This document shows, piece by piece, positions 30,600 to 40,598 of a stretch of DNA of 64,000 nt. A program made the position numbers and the translations under genes. The stretch is from Alphaproteobacteria bacterium (lineage in GTDB: Bacteria > Pseudomonadota > Alphaproteobacteria > Rhizobiales > Hyphomicrobiaceae), in contig JAHZKP010000096.1 of the NCBI GenBank assembly GCA_022600345.1, forward strand, positions 27,030-91,029, in the 5' to 3' direction. Below the pieces are notes generated by a model. It did not search any database, was not told the origin of the DNA, and saw only the letters and a list, made by a program, of their open reading frames with translations. Numbering within the stretch: the first letter of the stretch is position 1; each line of letters begins with the position of its first letter.

Positions 30600-30670
30600 C
30601 GAAACAGAAAGCACGGCCGAAAAACAAGCGGCCATCGAACAAGAGGCCACACACTAAGGGGCAAAGAGGC

Positions 30671-31150
30671 ATGACTGCCAAGGACTCCAAAAATAGCGCC
30701 ATCGCCGAAAGCCAGGTGATCCGCGAACTTGCCGATCTTCTGAATGAGACAGGCTTGAGCGAGATCGAAATCGAAAAAAGCGGGCTGAGGCTGCGCGTTG
30801 CACGTCAAGTCAACGTAACGGCTTCTGCTCCGGTTGCCGCTATTGCAGCGAGCGCGCCGGCGGCCAGTGCGGCTGCGGCGGCGCCATCGGAAGCGGCCGG
30901 GGATCCCAGCCGTCATCCAGGTGCGCTGAAATCGCCAATGGTGGGGACTGCCTACCGTTCGCCGGAACCGGGCGCGGCTGCGTTCATCGAAGTTGGCAGC
31001 AAAGTTTCGGAGGGCGACACGGTGTTGATCATCGAAGCGATGAAGACGATGAACAGCATCCCTGCGCCCAAGTCGGGAACGGTATCGGCGATATTGTTTG
31101 AGAACGGTCAGCCGGTCGAATTCGGCGAACCGCTCATCATCATTGAATGA
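30671..31150 (+). CDS. accB: acetyl-CoA carboxylase biotin carboxyl carrier protein
   Basis: Biotinylation motif [21 protein letters not shown]; directly upstream of accC. Confidence 0.95.
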   Translation: MTAKDSKNSAIAESQVIRELADLLNETGLSEIEIEKSGLRLRVARQVNVTASAPVAAIAASAPAASAAAAAPSEAAGDPSRHPGALKSPMVGTAYRSPEPGAAAFIEVGSKVSEGDTVLIIEAMKTMNSIPAPKSGTVSAILFENGQPVEFGEPLIIIE

Positions 31151-31161
31151 TGGCGGGAGCG

Positions 31162-32502
31162 ATGTTCGATAAAGTTCTGATTGCCAATCGCGGTGAGATC
31201 GCGCTTCGTATTCAACGGGCTTGCAAAGAGCTGGGGATATCGACAGTGGCTGTGCATTCGACGGCCGATGCCGAAGCGATGCATGTGCGGCTTGCCGATG
31301 AAAGCGTGTGCATCGGGCCGCCGCCTGCATCCGACAGTTACCTCAATATCCCGCGCCTGTTGGCGGCGTGTGAAATCACCGGCGCGGATGCGGTTCATCC
31401 CGGTTACGGCTTTTTGTCGGAAAACGCCCGGTTTGCCGAGATCCTAGAAGACCACAACATCACCTTTATCGGGCCGACGTCGGAACATATCCGGGTCATG
31501 GGCGACAAGATTGCCGCCAAGGAGACCGTGCAAAAGCTTGGGATCCCCGTCGTGCCGGGGTCCGATGGCGAGGTCAAGGGGGATGATGAAGCCCTCAAGG
31601 TCGCTGAAGGCATCGGCTATCCGGTGCTGGTGAAAGCTGCTTCAGGCGGTGGCGGGCGGGGCATGAAGGTCGTGCAGAAGGCTGCAGACCTTTTGTCATC
31701 GATGGCTGCTGCGCGCTCGGAATCCAAAGCGGCATTCGGGGACGACACGGTTTATATCGAGAAGTTCCTGACCAAGCCACGCCACATCGAAATCCAGGTT
31801 TTTGGCGACGGGCAGGGGAATGCAATCCATCTTGGTGAGCGGGATTGTTCCTTGCAACGGCGCCATCAGAAGGTGTTGGAAGAAGCGCCTTCGCCGGCGC
31901 TCAACTCGGATTTGCGGACCAAGATCGGCGAAGTCTGCGCCGATGCGATGAAGAAGCTCAACTATCGCGGCGCCGGCACGATCGAGTTCCTGTACGAAGA
32001 CGGCGAGTTCTATTTCATCGAGATGAACACCCGGTTGCAGGTCGAGCATCCGATCACCGAGATGATTACCGGCATCGACATCGTGCTGGAACAGATCCGG
32101 GTCGCCTCAGGATCGCAGCTCACTCTGACCCAGGACGATATTACGTTTTCCGGACACGCGATCGAATGCCGGATCAATGCTGAACATGCGCGAACGTTCA
32201 GGCCTTCGCCGGGCCGGATCACGTACTGGCATCCGCCAGGCGGCCTGGGGGTGCGCGTGGATTCTGGCGTTTATCAGGGCTATTCGATCCCGCCTTATTA
32301 CGACAGCCTGATCGGCAAGCTGGTGGTGCACGGCAAGACCCGCAACGAGTGCCTGATGCGCCTGAAGCGGGCGCTGTCGGAATTCGTCATCGATGGGATT
32401 GAGACGACGATCCCGCTGTTTAACGAGCTTATCCGGCAACCCGATATCGCCAACGGCATGTATGATATCCATTGGCTCGAAAAGTTCCTCAGCAAGCCAT
32501 AA
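31162..32502 (+). CDS. accC: acetyl-CoA carboxylase, biotin carboxylase subunit
   Basis: MFDKVLIANRGEIALRIQRACKELGISTVAVHSTAD; KAASGGGGRGMKVV. Confidence 0.97.
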   Translation: MFDKVLIANRGEIALRIQRACKELGISTVAVHSTADAEAMHVRLADESVCIGPPPASDSYLNIPRLLAACEITGADAVHPGYGFLSENARFAEILEDHNITFIGPTSEHIRVMGDKIAAKETVQKLGIPVVPGSDGEVKGDDEALKVAEGIGYPVLVKAASGGGGRGMKVVQKAADLLSSMAAARSESKAAFGDDTVYIEKFLTKPRHIEIQVFGDGQGNAIHLGERDCSLQRRHQKVLEEAPSPALNSDLRTKIGEVCADAMKKLNYRGAGTIEFLYEDGEFYFIEMNTRLQVEHPITEMITGIDIVLEQIRVASGSQLTLTQDDITFSGHAIECRINAEHARTFRPSPGRITYWHPPGGLGVRVDSGVYQGYSIPPYYDSLIGKLVVHGKTRNECLMRLKRALSEFVIDGIETTIPLFNELIRQPDIANGMYDIHWLEKFLSKP

Positions 32503-32681
32503 TCTTAGCTGTAGAATTCCATTTTGTGGGTCTGCCCAATATTATCGGGTTCGTCAGGGTATTTTTCGGCTTGGTGCGGAACGCCGCGGCAGATCGAACG
32601 GCCGGTCAATGATGCCTTGCAGGTGTGGTTGAAGTTGCCAACGAGGGAGTAGATCGTCTCGTGGCCTCGCGTGACGACATC

Positions 32682-33350
32682 ATGATCGAGATTACGCCGC
32701 AGGTTCTGCTCAAGGCCTACAGTTGCGGCATATTTCCTATGGCCGAAAGCGCCGAGGACCCGGCGCTTTATTGGATAGAGCCGCAGCATCGCGGGATTTT
32801 GCCACTTGATCAGGTTCACGTTCCCAAGCGCTTGAAGCGTACGATCCGCAGTTGTCCGTTCAGCGTCCGCGCTGATTCCGACTTCGATGCGGTTGTCGAT
32901 GGGTGTGCGGCGTCGCGACCTGGACGCCGGTCGACGTGGATTAACAGCCGTATCCGCCATCTCTACCGGCAGTTATTCGATCTGGGGCATTGCCATACGG
33001 TCGAAGTGTGGGATGGCGATGATTTGGTTGGCGGACTTTATGGTGTCGCGTTGGGGGGAGCGTTTTTTGGAGAGAGTATGTTCTCCAGGGCGCGGGATGT
33101 GTCGAAGATAGCGCTGGTGCACCTGTGCGGGCGGCTTAGCCACGGAGGTTTCGTGCTGTTAGACACGCAGTTCGTTACCGATCATCTGCGTCAGTTCGGC
33201 ACCGTTGAGGTGGGGCGGGATGAATTCCAGGGGCTGCTGGAAGAGGCGCTGAAGGTGTCGGCCGATTTCGGCCGTTTGCCAGCGGAAGTTTCCGGCGAAC
33301 AGATCCTGCAATTTCTGAACGGCGCCTCCGCCCCTGGTGGCGAGGGCTGA
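32682..33350 (+). CDS. aat: leucyl/phenylalanyl-tRNA--protein transferase
   Basis: [64 protein letters not shown]. Confidence 0.96.
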   Translation: MIEITPQVLLKAYSCGIFPMAESAEDPALYWIEPQHRGILPLDQVHVPKRLKRTIRSCPFSVRADSDFDAVVDGCAASRPGRRSTWINSRIRHLYRQLFDLGHCHTVEVWDGDDLVGGLYGVALGGAFFGESMFSRARDVSKIALVHLCGRLSHGGFVLLDTQFVTDHLRQFGTVEVGRDEFQGLLEEALKVSADFGRLPAEVSGEQILQFLNGASAPGGEG

Positions 33351-33541
33351 GGGTCTCCTGAGGCTTTACAGTTCGGATCTCGGGTTCCAAAGTCATTTTC
33401 GCGCGCAACTGCCGTGAGCATGGTTCACAAGATAATTGGGGGCGATTGTTCGGGTTGATTTGTCGGCTGGAAGGGGCCATTGCTCCCAAGCGGGCTCATC
33501 GGCCCACAGGGGGGCGGCCTCTCTTCCGCGCCATCATTCTA

Positions 33542-33809
33542 GAGCACTTTCCGACCAAATCGGATCAATTCTGTTTCTCAAGCGGCGAGTCGATCCAGCA
33601 GGAGAGTGGCGCGGGTCGATCTGGGTGATCGGCCAAGCCGCTCGACGCACTGGGCGGCCGCCGCTTGGAAACCCGAAGGGCCGGGCGGATTTGCGCCAAT
33701 CTCTGCGCAGCCCGTCTTGTCCGTAGCCCCGCTACGCACTGCGCCGGTCCACTTGATCTTGTCACTAATCCGCCTCGGCAGAATGGTTCGATTTGGTCGG
33801 AAAGTGCTC
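33542..33809. repeat. inverted-repeat-bounded intergenic repeat element (~268 bp)
   Basis: Left GAGCACTTTCCGACCAAATCGGATCAATTCTG; right end reverse complement GAGCACTTTCCGACCAAATCGAACCATTCTG; first 21 nt identical. Confidence 0.75.
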
Positions 33810-33946
33810 CAGATGCTGTGTGTTTGGCACCATGACCCATATAAGTTTCGATTCGCCAACTTGAATGCGGGATTTTTTCCCGACCTCATTGGGGGATTCA
33901 GGCACTCCTGTCCCAGCGCGGACAGATCGCTGGATGCCCCGGCCAA

Positions 33947-35605
33947 CTACCGCTCAAACCGCTTGTATTTAATGCGGTGGGGTTCGGTGGCATCAGCGCC
34001 CAGGCGGCGCTTCTTGTCTTCTTCGTAGGCTTCGAAGTTTCCTTCGAACCATTCGACATGGCTGTCGCCTTCGAAGGCCAGAATGTGGGTTGCCAGACGG
34101 TCAAGGAAGAAGCGGTCATGGCTGATCACCACGGCACAACCGGGGAAGTCTTCCAGGGCTGCTTCAAGTGCCGAGAGCGTTTCGGTATCCAGATCGTTTG
34201 TTGGTTCGTCGAGCAGCAGAAGGTTGCCGCCCTCTTTCAGCAATTTGGCCAGGTGCACGCGGTTGCGTTCACCGCCCGAGAGCATGTTGACCTTCTTTTG
34301 CTGGTCGGTGCCCTTGAAGTTGAATGAGCCGCAATAGGCGCGCGAATTGACCTCGCGTTTGCCACCCAGCGAAATGACATCGAGGCCGTCGGAGATGACT
34401 TCCCATACCGACTTTTTCGGATCGAGATCGTCGCGGGTCTGGTCGACGTATGAGATCTTGACGGTGTCGCCGACGCGGATTGAGCCCTTGTCTGGTTCTT
34501 CCTGGCCGACCAGCATCTTGAACAGCGTCGTCTTACCGGCACCATTGGGGCCGATGACGCCAACGATACCGCCCGGCGGCAGCTTGAAGGATAAGTCGTC
34601 GATCAGCAGGCGGTCGCCGAAGGCCTTGGTGAGACCGTCCGCTTCGATGACGACATCGCCAAGGCGCGGACCGGTCGCGATGTTGATCGAGGCGCGGCCG
34701 ACGTCTTCGCGGCCGGCTTCCTCGGCCATCTTTTCGTATGCCGTGATGCGCGCCTTGGATTTGGCCTGACGGGCTTTGGGCGACGATCTGATCCATTCGA
34801 GTTCGCGCTTGAGAGCGCGCTGTTTGGATTCTTCCTGGCCCTTTTCGGTTTCCAGGCGCTTGGCTTTTTGTTCCAGCCAGCTTGAGTAATTGCCGTGATA
34901 GGGGACGCCCTGACCGCGATCCAGTTCAAGGGTCCATTCGGTGATATTGTCGAGGAAGTAGCGGTCGTGGGTGACGAGGATCACGCAGCCGGTGTATTCC
35001 TTCAAGAAGCGTTCCAACCAGGCGACCGATTCAGCGTCGAGGTGGTTGGTGGGCTCATCGAGCAGCAGGATGTCGGGCTTGGAGAGCAGAAGGCGGGTTA
35101 GCGCGACACGGCGTTTTTCACCGCCCGATAGCTTGGTGACATCGGCATCCGCGGGCGGGCAACGAAGCGCATCGAGCGCCTGTTCGACCTGGGTGTCGAG
35201 ATCCCAAAGGTTTTGCGCGTCGATCTGGTCCTGGAGCTGGGCCATCTCGTCGGCGGTTTCTTCGGAATAGTTCATCGCAACTTCGTTGTAGCGGTCGAGC
35301 AGCGCCTTCTTTTCAGCGACGCCTTCCATGGCATTGCCGAGCACGTCTTTTTCCGCATCGAGTTCGGGCTCCTGGGGAAGGTAGCCAACCTTGATGCCGT
35401 CGGCTGCCCAGGCTTCCCCGACAAAGTCGCCCATCTCGCCGGCCATGACCTTTAGAAGCGTCGATTTACCAGCACCGTTGAGGCCGACGACGCCGATCTT
35501 GGCGCCGGGCAGGAAGGAAAGCGAAATGTCCTTCAAGACCGTCTTCCCACCGGGGTAGGTCTTGGACAGTTTGTGCATGTGATAGACGTACTGCGGGTTC
35601 GCCAT
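33947..35605 (-). CDS. ettA: ABC-F protein, energy-dependent translational throttle EttA
   Basis: 552 aa; two ABC cassettes, [17 protein letters not shown] and [72 protein letters not shown]. Confidence 0.95.
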   Translation of the reverse strand: MANPQYVYHMHKLSKTYPGGKTVLKDISLSFLPGAKIGVVGLNGAGKSTLLKVMAGEMGDFVGEAWAADGIKVGYLPQEPELDAEKDVLGNAMEGVAEKKALLDRYNEVAMNYSEETADEMAQLQDQIDAQNLWDLDTQVEQALDALRCPPADADVTKLSGGEKRRVALTRLLLSKPDILLLDEPTNHLDAESVAWLERFLKEYTGCVILVTHDRYFLDNITEWTLELDRGQGVPYHGNYSSWLEQKAKRLETEKGQEESKQRALKRELEWIRSSPKARQAKSKARITAYEKMAEEAGREDVGRASINIATGPRLGDVVIEADGLTKAFGDRLLIDDLSFKLPPGGIVGVIGPNGAGKTTLFKMLVGQEEPDKGSIRVGDTVKISYVDQTRDDLDPKKSVWEVISDGLDVISLGGKREVNSRAYCGSFNFKGTDQQKKVNMLSGGERNRVHLAKLLKEGGNLLLLDEPTNDLDTETLSALEAALEDFPGCAVVISHDRFFLDRLATHILAFEGDSHVEWFEGNFEAYEEDKKRRLGADATEPHRIKYKRFER

Positions 35606-35731
35606 GCTCTCGGGCGCTCCTCTGCTCGTAGGGTTGTAAATCTGAGTAAGCAGCCCTTGTAGCGGATCGGAGCGGGCGGAACAATGGGGGATTGGGCAGC
35701 GGCTCCGCCCGCCCGAATTGCGCGTGATCGG

Positions 35732-37399
35732 TTAAGGCCGGCGGGCGACCCTGGCCGGACGCGGATCTGGTTGAGTTGCCGTCCGCTTGGCCATCGCCAG
35801 CAATTCGCGTCTCAGGCGATGTTCGCGATAGGTCCATGTCCGCCAGTTGTTTTGCTGCCTGTTCAACCTGGCCGTTAAGTATTTGACCGCTTGTCTGGCT
35901 TGATGGTGCTTGGACCAGGACTGAGACTGAGATGCCTGAGTTGTGAACTTGGTCAGTGCGGGCAGGGCGGAGGGGCCTAGTCGTCGCAAATAGCCGACAT
36001 CGAGAAACACACCCTTGCCACCCAATTCGCGGCAATTGGCAACATTGTATTCGGCGATGATACGGCCGAAATCGAGGAAGCAGGCAATGTAGAGAGTTGA
36101 AACTATGGCGGCGGCATTGGCATTGAGCAGCCAGGTGCTCGACTTTTGAAACCGGATGCGCGCGACAATAAGCACAAGACCGATGGCAACGAGGCCCATG
36201 CCGACAAGGCCGGTGAGGCGCAGGTAGGTGAGGGCATAGGAGTCGACGTAAATCCCCATCCGTTGCATTGCGGATATGACGAGGAATACGTTCTGGGCGA
36301 GCCATACATACATGAGGATGTATGCCAGGCGCGGAGGAGGTTCCTTGCGGTTTGAGGGAAATGCCATCAGCACGAAGAATGCAGCCAACAGTGCCGAAGC
36401 TGTGAGCGCATTAGTGCCCTGGTGGGCATAACTGGCGAAGGTCACGCCATCGGGCAAGGCAGCACCTGCCCATAGGAATCGCACATCAAGAACGTTCTGC
36501 ACGGCGAACACGACGTTGAACAGGATCATCGAACGGATGATGACGTCCTGCGTCAGGAACCCGGTTTGCGCTGCAGGCGTGTCAGCTTCGGCGGAGGTTC
36601 GTGAAACATCAGGCTGGGACTTGTCAGCATGCGGCTGCAGCCGGGTTGGGTCGGCTTTGTCCTCCGGGCCCGGATTGGCGGTGTGGCGCTGGAAGTCGGG
36701 GGCAACGCGCAGGAATGCCCACACCGGTACGGCAAGCAAACACCAAAACACCACGCGCCAAAATTCGGGCAGATGGAAGTCTAGCGCCCGAAGCCATTGC
36801 AGCGGTTCCAACCAACCAGCAATGATCGGGTTGGCGGATGCAAACAGGAACAAAAACACGCCGGCCAGAGCAAGCGGAAATATCCAGGCTTTAAACATGG
36901 CTGTTGGGAAATTTGCGACGGCACGGTGATGCTTCCAATTCGGCATTTCTCCCAGATCGGCAAATACGCGGACGATTGCCAGCAATAGGAATGCTGCTGA
37001 GTTGCCCAGCCACTTCAGCGCGTCGGCCACGACCTTGGGCTGATCGCTCAAGGCAAAGGCCGCAAGGCCAAACGTGAACAATATGACGGCCAGGAATGTT
37101 GGCTGTTCGATCAGGGCGAGACACAGTCCGGCCAGCAGCGCGAACATGATGCGCCCTTGCATTGAAGTGATCAGGTTTCGATGCAGGGCCGCCATCGCCA
37201 ACAGAAGGGTTGCTGCGAAAAGCGCTGCCGTCCACCCGATGCCGTGGTCAAAGAACAGGAAGTCGCCAAGTGCCACAAGCGTGGCGGCGGCATAGGGCAG
37301 GAACGGTGGGGGATGGGGTTGCGACAGGCGGATCGGCCGCGGTTTGGCGGACACAGCGATTGGGTCCGCTGGCGTGGCGGAAGCTGAATTTGCTGACAT
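35732..37399 (-). CDS. DUF4173/DUF4153-type multi-pass membrane protein
   Basis: ORF 35732..37444; many TM segments; GVTFASYAHQGTNALTASALLAAFFVL pattern. Confidence 0.7.
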   Translation of the reverse strand: MSANSASATPADPIAVSAKPRPIRLSQPHPPPFLPYAAATLVALGDFLFFDHGIGWTAALFAATLLLAMAALHRNLITSMQGRIMFALLAGLCLALIEQPTFLAVILFTFGLAAFALSDQPKVVADALKWLGNSAAFLLLAIVRVFADLGEMPNWKHHRAVANFPTAMFKAWIFPLALAGVFLFLFASANPIIAGWLEPLQWLRALDFHLPEFWRVVFWCLLAVPVWAFLRVAPDFQRHTANPGPEDKADPTRLQPHADKSQPDVSRTSAEADTPAAQTGFLTQDVIIRSMILFNVVFAVQNVLDVRFLWAGAALPDGVTFASYAHQGTNALTASALLAAFFVLMAFPSNRKEPPPRLAYILMYVWLAQNVFLVISAMQRMGIYVDSYALTYLRLTGLVGMGLVAIGLVLIVARIRFQKSSTWLLNANAAAIVSTLYIACFLDFGRIIAEYNVANCRELGGKGVFLDVGYLRRLGPSALPALTKFTTQASQSQSWSKHHQARQAVKYLTARLNRQQNNWRTWTYREHRLRRELLAMAKRTATQPDPRPARVARRP

Positions 37400-37775
37400 A
37401 GCTTTTGGTCTTCCCGGCGTCGGGTGGTGCGTGGGTGATCGCACCCAGGCTGCCCGTCATTGCGGCTGCGTTCGAGCAGACTTGTCGGGCAATGTCCGCA
37501 CGCGGGCGGACGAATACGGAAATGATCTGAAAGCGTCCGCCTGCGTGCGGGGCGAGAGGATTGTCAGCTATTCCAAGCTCTGATCATGGCCCTCCCGCAC
37601 AGCAAAAATCCGTGACGTGCAGTGACGCGGGGAACTTCACGAAAACGTTAACCAACCTAGATTTCGCGCGGGCGCGCTACATGCGCCCGAGCGCAACGGA
37701 TCACGCGCTCGTTTCCTCACTTTGGCTTTGCGGGCGGGGTGCGATGACACCTGCCTGCACACATTGGAGACGGAT

Positions 37776-39080
37776 ATGCCAACAATCACGCTGACCAGAA
37801 GGTCGGACAGCTATAAGACAACCAGCAGCCGGGACCATACGGTGTTTGGTCTCGAAGGCGATGACACCATCAAAACCGGTGCCGGTGACGACAGCCTGTT
37901 TGGGGGCGAAGGTAAAGATGCGCTCATCAGCGGCGACGGCGACGATTTGCTGGAAGGCGGTGAAGGTGCCGACAAACTTGTCGGCGGGGACGGCAATGAC
38001 ACGGCAACCTATGCGACCTCACGCGCTGGCGTGTTCGTCGACCTTGGGGCGAGTCCGGGCATGGGCACTGGTAAAGGCGGCGACGCCGATGGCGATACCC
38101 TGCAAGAGATCGAAAACCTCACCGGCAGCCAATACAAGGACTACCTATGGGGCGACCGCAACGACAATGTCCTCAGTGGCCTTGGCGGCAACGACTACCT
38201 GCGCGGAGAAGGCGGCGACGACACGCTGATCGGCGGTGAAGGCGGCGACTGGATGGTCGGCGGCAGCGGCACGGATACGGCCTCATATAAAAGCTCGTCT
38301 GCGGGTGTCGATGTCAACCTTGATACCGGCAGAGGTTATGGCGGCGACGCACAAGGCGACTACATTCAGGAAGTCGAAAACCTCATCGGCAGTAGCCATG
38401 ACGACAGCCTGACCGGCGACAAGCATGACAACGTTCTGGAAGGCGCAGGCGGCAATGACATGCTGTTCGGGCTTGCCGGCAACGATACGCTGTTGGGCGG
38501 GATCGGCGACGATGTTCTGGAAGGCGGTCGCGATGGCGACACGATCGACGGTGGCGCAGGAAAGGACATTGCCTCTTATGCGTCTTCCAGCAGCGGCGTT
38601 AATGTCAACCTGATGACCGGCTCTGCTTCGGGCGGCGATGCGCAAGGCGATACCTTGACGTCGATCGAAGGTCTTGAGGGAAGCGCATTTAACGATGTGC
38701 TGACCGGCACGAATGGAGACAACATTATCCGTGGCGGTGCTGGAGACGATGTTATCCGTGGCGGTGATGGCATCGATGAAATCTGGGGCGGGTCGGGCAA
38801 CGACCGGTTCGTCTTCGATCAGAACGATGACAACGGCTCGATCATCGGCTGGAACATCGAAGCCATTGGTGATTTCGTTGCCGGCGGCACGGAAGACGTC
38901 ATCGACCTGACCAACTCGGGCAGCGGGTTAACCTCGCTGCAGGACGTGATCGCCAACTCGCAGGTCATGACAGGAGCCGGCGGGCAGTTTGGCACGCTGA
39001 TCGACCTTGGTCCTTCGGGCGGCGTTCTGCTCGCCGGTGTATTGCCGACTGACCTGACGAGCGCCGACTTCATTTTCTAA
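37776..39080 (+). CDS. RTX/hemolysin-type calcium-binding repeat protein
   Basis: Start MPTITLTRRSD; many GGxGxDxxx nonapeptides (LVGGDGNDT, LSGLGGNDYLRGEGGDDTLIGGEGGDW); C-term DLTSADFIF. Confidence 0.92.
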   Translation: MPTITLTRRSDSYKTTSSRDHTVFGLEGDDTIKTGAGDDSLFGGEGKDALISGDGDDLLEGGEGADKLVGGDGNDTATYATSRAGVFVDLGASPGMGTGKGGDADGDTLQEIENLTGSQYKDYLWGDRNDNVLSGLGGNDYLRGEGGDDTLIGGEGGDWMVGGSGTDTASYKSSSAGVDVNLDTGRGYGGDAQGDYIQEVENLIGSSHDDSLTGDKHDNVLEGAGGNDMLFGLAGNDTLLGGIGDDVLEGGRDGDTIDGGAGKDIASYASSSSGVNVNLMTGSASGGDAQGDTLTSIEGLEGSAFNDVLTGTNGDNIIRGGAGDDVIRGGDGIDEIWGGSGNDRFVFDQNDDNGSIIGWNIEAIGDFVAGGTEDVIDLTNSGSGLTSLQDVIANSQVMTGAGGQFGTLIDLGPSGGVLLAGVLPTDLTSADFIF

Positions 39081-39222
39081 AGTCGGTCGACATTGTAGAT
39101 CAAATGAGGCCTCGGCGAGCCACTGCCTGCCGGGGCCGCTTGCAGATTGATGTCGATTTGATTGCAGGTGTAGGTTGGGGGTTACTGCGCTCCCGGCTGC
39201 GCGGCAACAGGGGCAACCCCCA

Positions 39223-39846
39223 GTGAAACATCTGACATATTACGCCGATCCCATGTGCTCGTGGTGCTGGGGTTTTGCGCCTCAGATCGATCGTGTCGTT
39301 GAGCGCTTTGGGGACCGCCTGCCGATTATTCCGGTGATGGGAGGCTTGAGGCCGGGAACCACCGAGACGATGTCCAATGAACTCAAAGCCAAATTGCGCG
39401 GCATCTGGACACAGATCCACGAGCGGACCGGGCAACCATTCGATTTTTCGTTCTTCGAGCGCGATGGCTTTGTCTACGACACCGAGCCTGCCTGCCGGGC
39501 AGTCGTCGCGGTGCGGGAAACGAAGCCGGAATTGGCGTTGAAGGTGATGCGCGCGATACAGCAGGCGTTTTATGAGGAGGGGCGTGATACGACCGATGCG
39601 GATGTTCTGGCCGATTTAGCGAAAGCAGCCGGAATGGAGCGGGCCCTGTTCCTGCCGGCGTTCAACAGTGCCGAGATGATTGCGAAAACCGCCGGCGATT
39701 TTCGCTTGGGCCCGAGTATCGGGGTGACCGGTTTTCCGACGCTTATGGCGGAAGAGTCCGATGGGACATCGCTTCTGGTGACAGCGGGATTCGCGCAACT
39801 CGAAGAACAGCTACCCGCGCTGGAGGCTTGGTTGGGTGGAGGATGA
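39223..39846 (+). CDS. DsbA-family (FrnE-like) thioredoxin-fold protein
   Basis: VKHLTYYADPMCSWCWGFAPQIDRVVERFG; IGVTGFPTLMAEE. Confidence 0.9.
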   Translation: MKHLTYYADPMCSWCWGFAPQIDRVVERFGDRLPIIPVMGGLRPGTTETMSNELKAKLRGIWTQIHERTGQPFDFSFFERDGFVYDTEPACRAVVAVRETKPELALKVMRAIQQAFYEEGRDTTDADVLADLAKAAGMERALFLPAFNSAEMIAKTAGDFRLGPSIGVTGFPTLMAEESDGTSLLVTAGFAQLEEQLPALEAWLGGG

Positions 39847-39889
39847 TTGGAGTGGGGAGCGTACCGAGATTCCAATTGAACACATTTTA

Positions 39890-39977
39890 TCGTCATGGCC
39901 GAGAAGTCGGCCATCCACGCAAGGTTCGGGGACCGACGCCCGCCCCCTCAAAGCCCAACCTGCCGACCTATCGTTTC
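39890..39977. repeat. 88-bp direct repeat copy 1 (contains REP palindrome)
   Basis: tcgtcatggccgagaagtcggccatccacgcaaggttcggggaccgacgcccgccccctcaaagcccaacctgccgacctatcgtttc; identical to 40511..40598. Confidence 0.95.
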
Positions 39978-39997
39978 GCCAGTTGGGAGTGAAAAAC

Positions 39998-40345
39998 ATG
40001 TTTTCTCGTCGTCGAAAACGACCATGTATTTATATGATGGCCAGCGCCCGTGACGGAGTTATTTACATCGGCGTAACGAGTAATCTTGTTGGTCGCGTTT
40101 CGCTACACAAGCAGGATCTCGTTGAGGGCTTCACCAAGCGCTATGCAGTGCACAGGTTGGTCTACTATGAGATGCATGAAACGATGCCGGATGCCATCAA
40201 CCGCGAGACGCGGCTAAAGAAATGGAAACGAGCCTGGAAGGTCCGCTTGATTGAGCAGATGAACCCGGAGTGGCTCGACCTTTTCGATGAGAAGAATGGG
40301 GTGATCCGTGAGGGACCAGCGGATTTGACGCGGCGTCAGGATTGA
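39998..40345 (+). CDS. GIY-YIG nuclease family protein
   Basis: MFSRRRKRPCIYMMASARDGVIYIGVTSNLVGRVSLHKQDLVEGFTKRYAVHRLVYYEMHETMPDAINRETRLKKWKRAWKVRLIEQMNPEWLDL. Confidence 0.93.
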   Translation: MFSRRRKRPCIYMMASARDGVIYIGVTSNLVGRVSLHKQDLVEGFTKRYAVHRLVYYEMHETMPDAINRETRLKKWKRAWKVRLIEQMNPEWLDLFDEKNGVIREGPADLTRRQD

Positions 40346-40373
40346 ACTGTGACGTACGCATATGCAGCCCGTG

Positions 40374-40403
40374 GCGTGGATGGCCACCTGCGTGGCCATG
40401 ACG
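40374..40403. repeat. inverted REP palindrome downstream of GIY-YIG gene
   Basis: gcgtggatggccacctgcgtggccatgacg; stem ATGGCCAC/GTGGCCAT; opposite orientation to the REP in the 88-bp repeat. Confidence 0.75.
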
Positions 40404-40510
40404 CTGGTGGGGGGCGTAGGGTTTCGAATGTCGGCACTCTTTTTGGGCGTGGCGTCTTCAGGGCATGTCGTCTCCATCGCGGCTGTGCCGCCAGCGGCCA
40501 ACAAACCCCT

Positions 40511-40598
40511 TCGTCATGGCCGAGAAGTCGGCCATCCACGCAAGGTTCGGGGACCGACGCCCGCCCCCTCAAAGCCCAACCTGCCGACCTATCGTTTC
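40511..40598. repeat. 88-bp direct repeat copy 2, overlapping the 3' end of the CPBP protease gene
   Basis: Identical to 39890..39977; supplies the last codons ETIGRQVGL* of the minus-strand CPBP ORF. Confidence 0.95.

Noticed and set aside
29755-30657. 300-aa plus-strand ORF
   Set aside because: Overlaps aroQ in another frame; aroQ is unambiguous.
30545-31330. 261-aa minus-strand ORF
   Set aside because: Antisense to aroQ/accB/accC.
35466-36305. 279-aa minus-strand ORF
   Set aside because: Out-of-frame overlap with both ettA and the DUF4173-type gene; no domain signature.
37776-39080. CRISPR-like periodicity
   Set aside because: Periodicity comes from RTX nonapeptide codons; no direct-repeat/spacer structure. 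No CRISPR array seen anywhere in the window.
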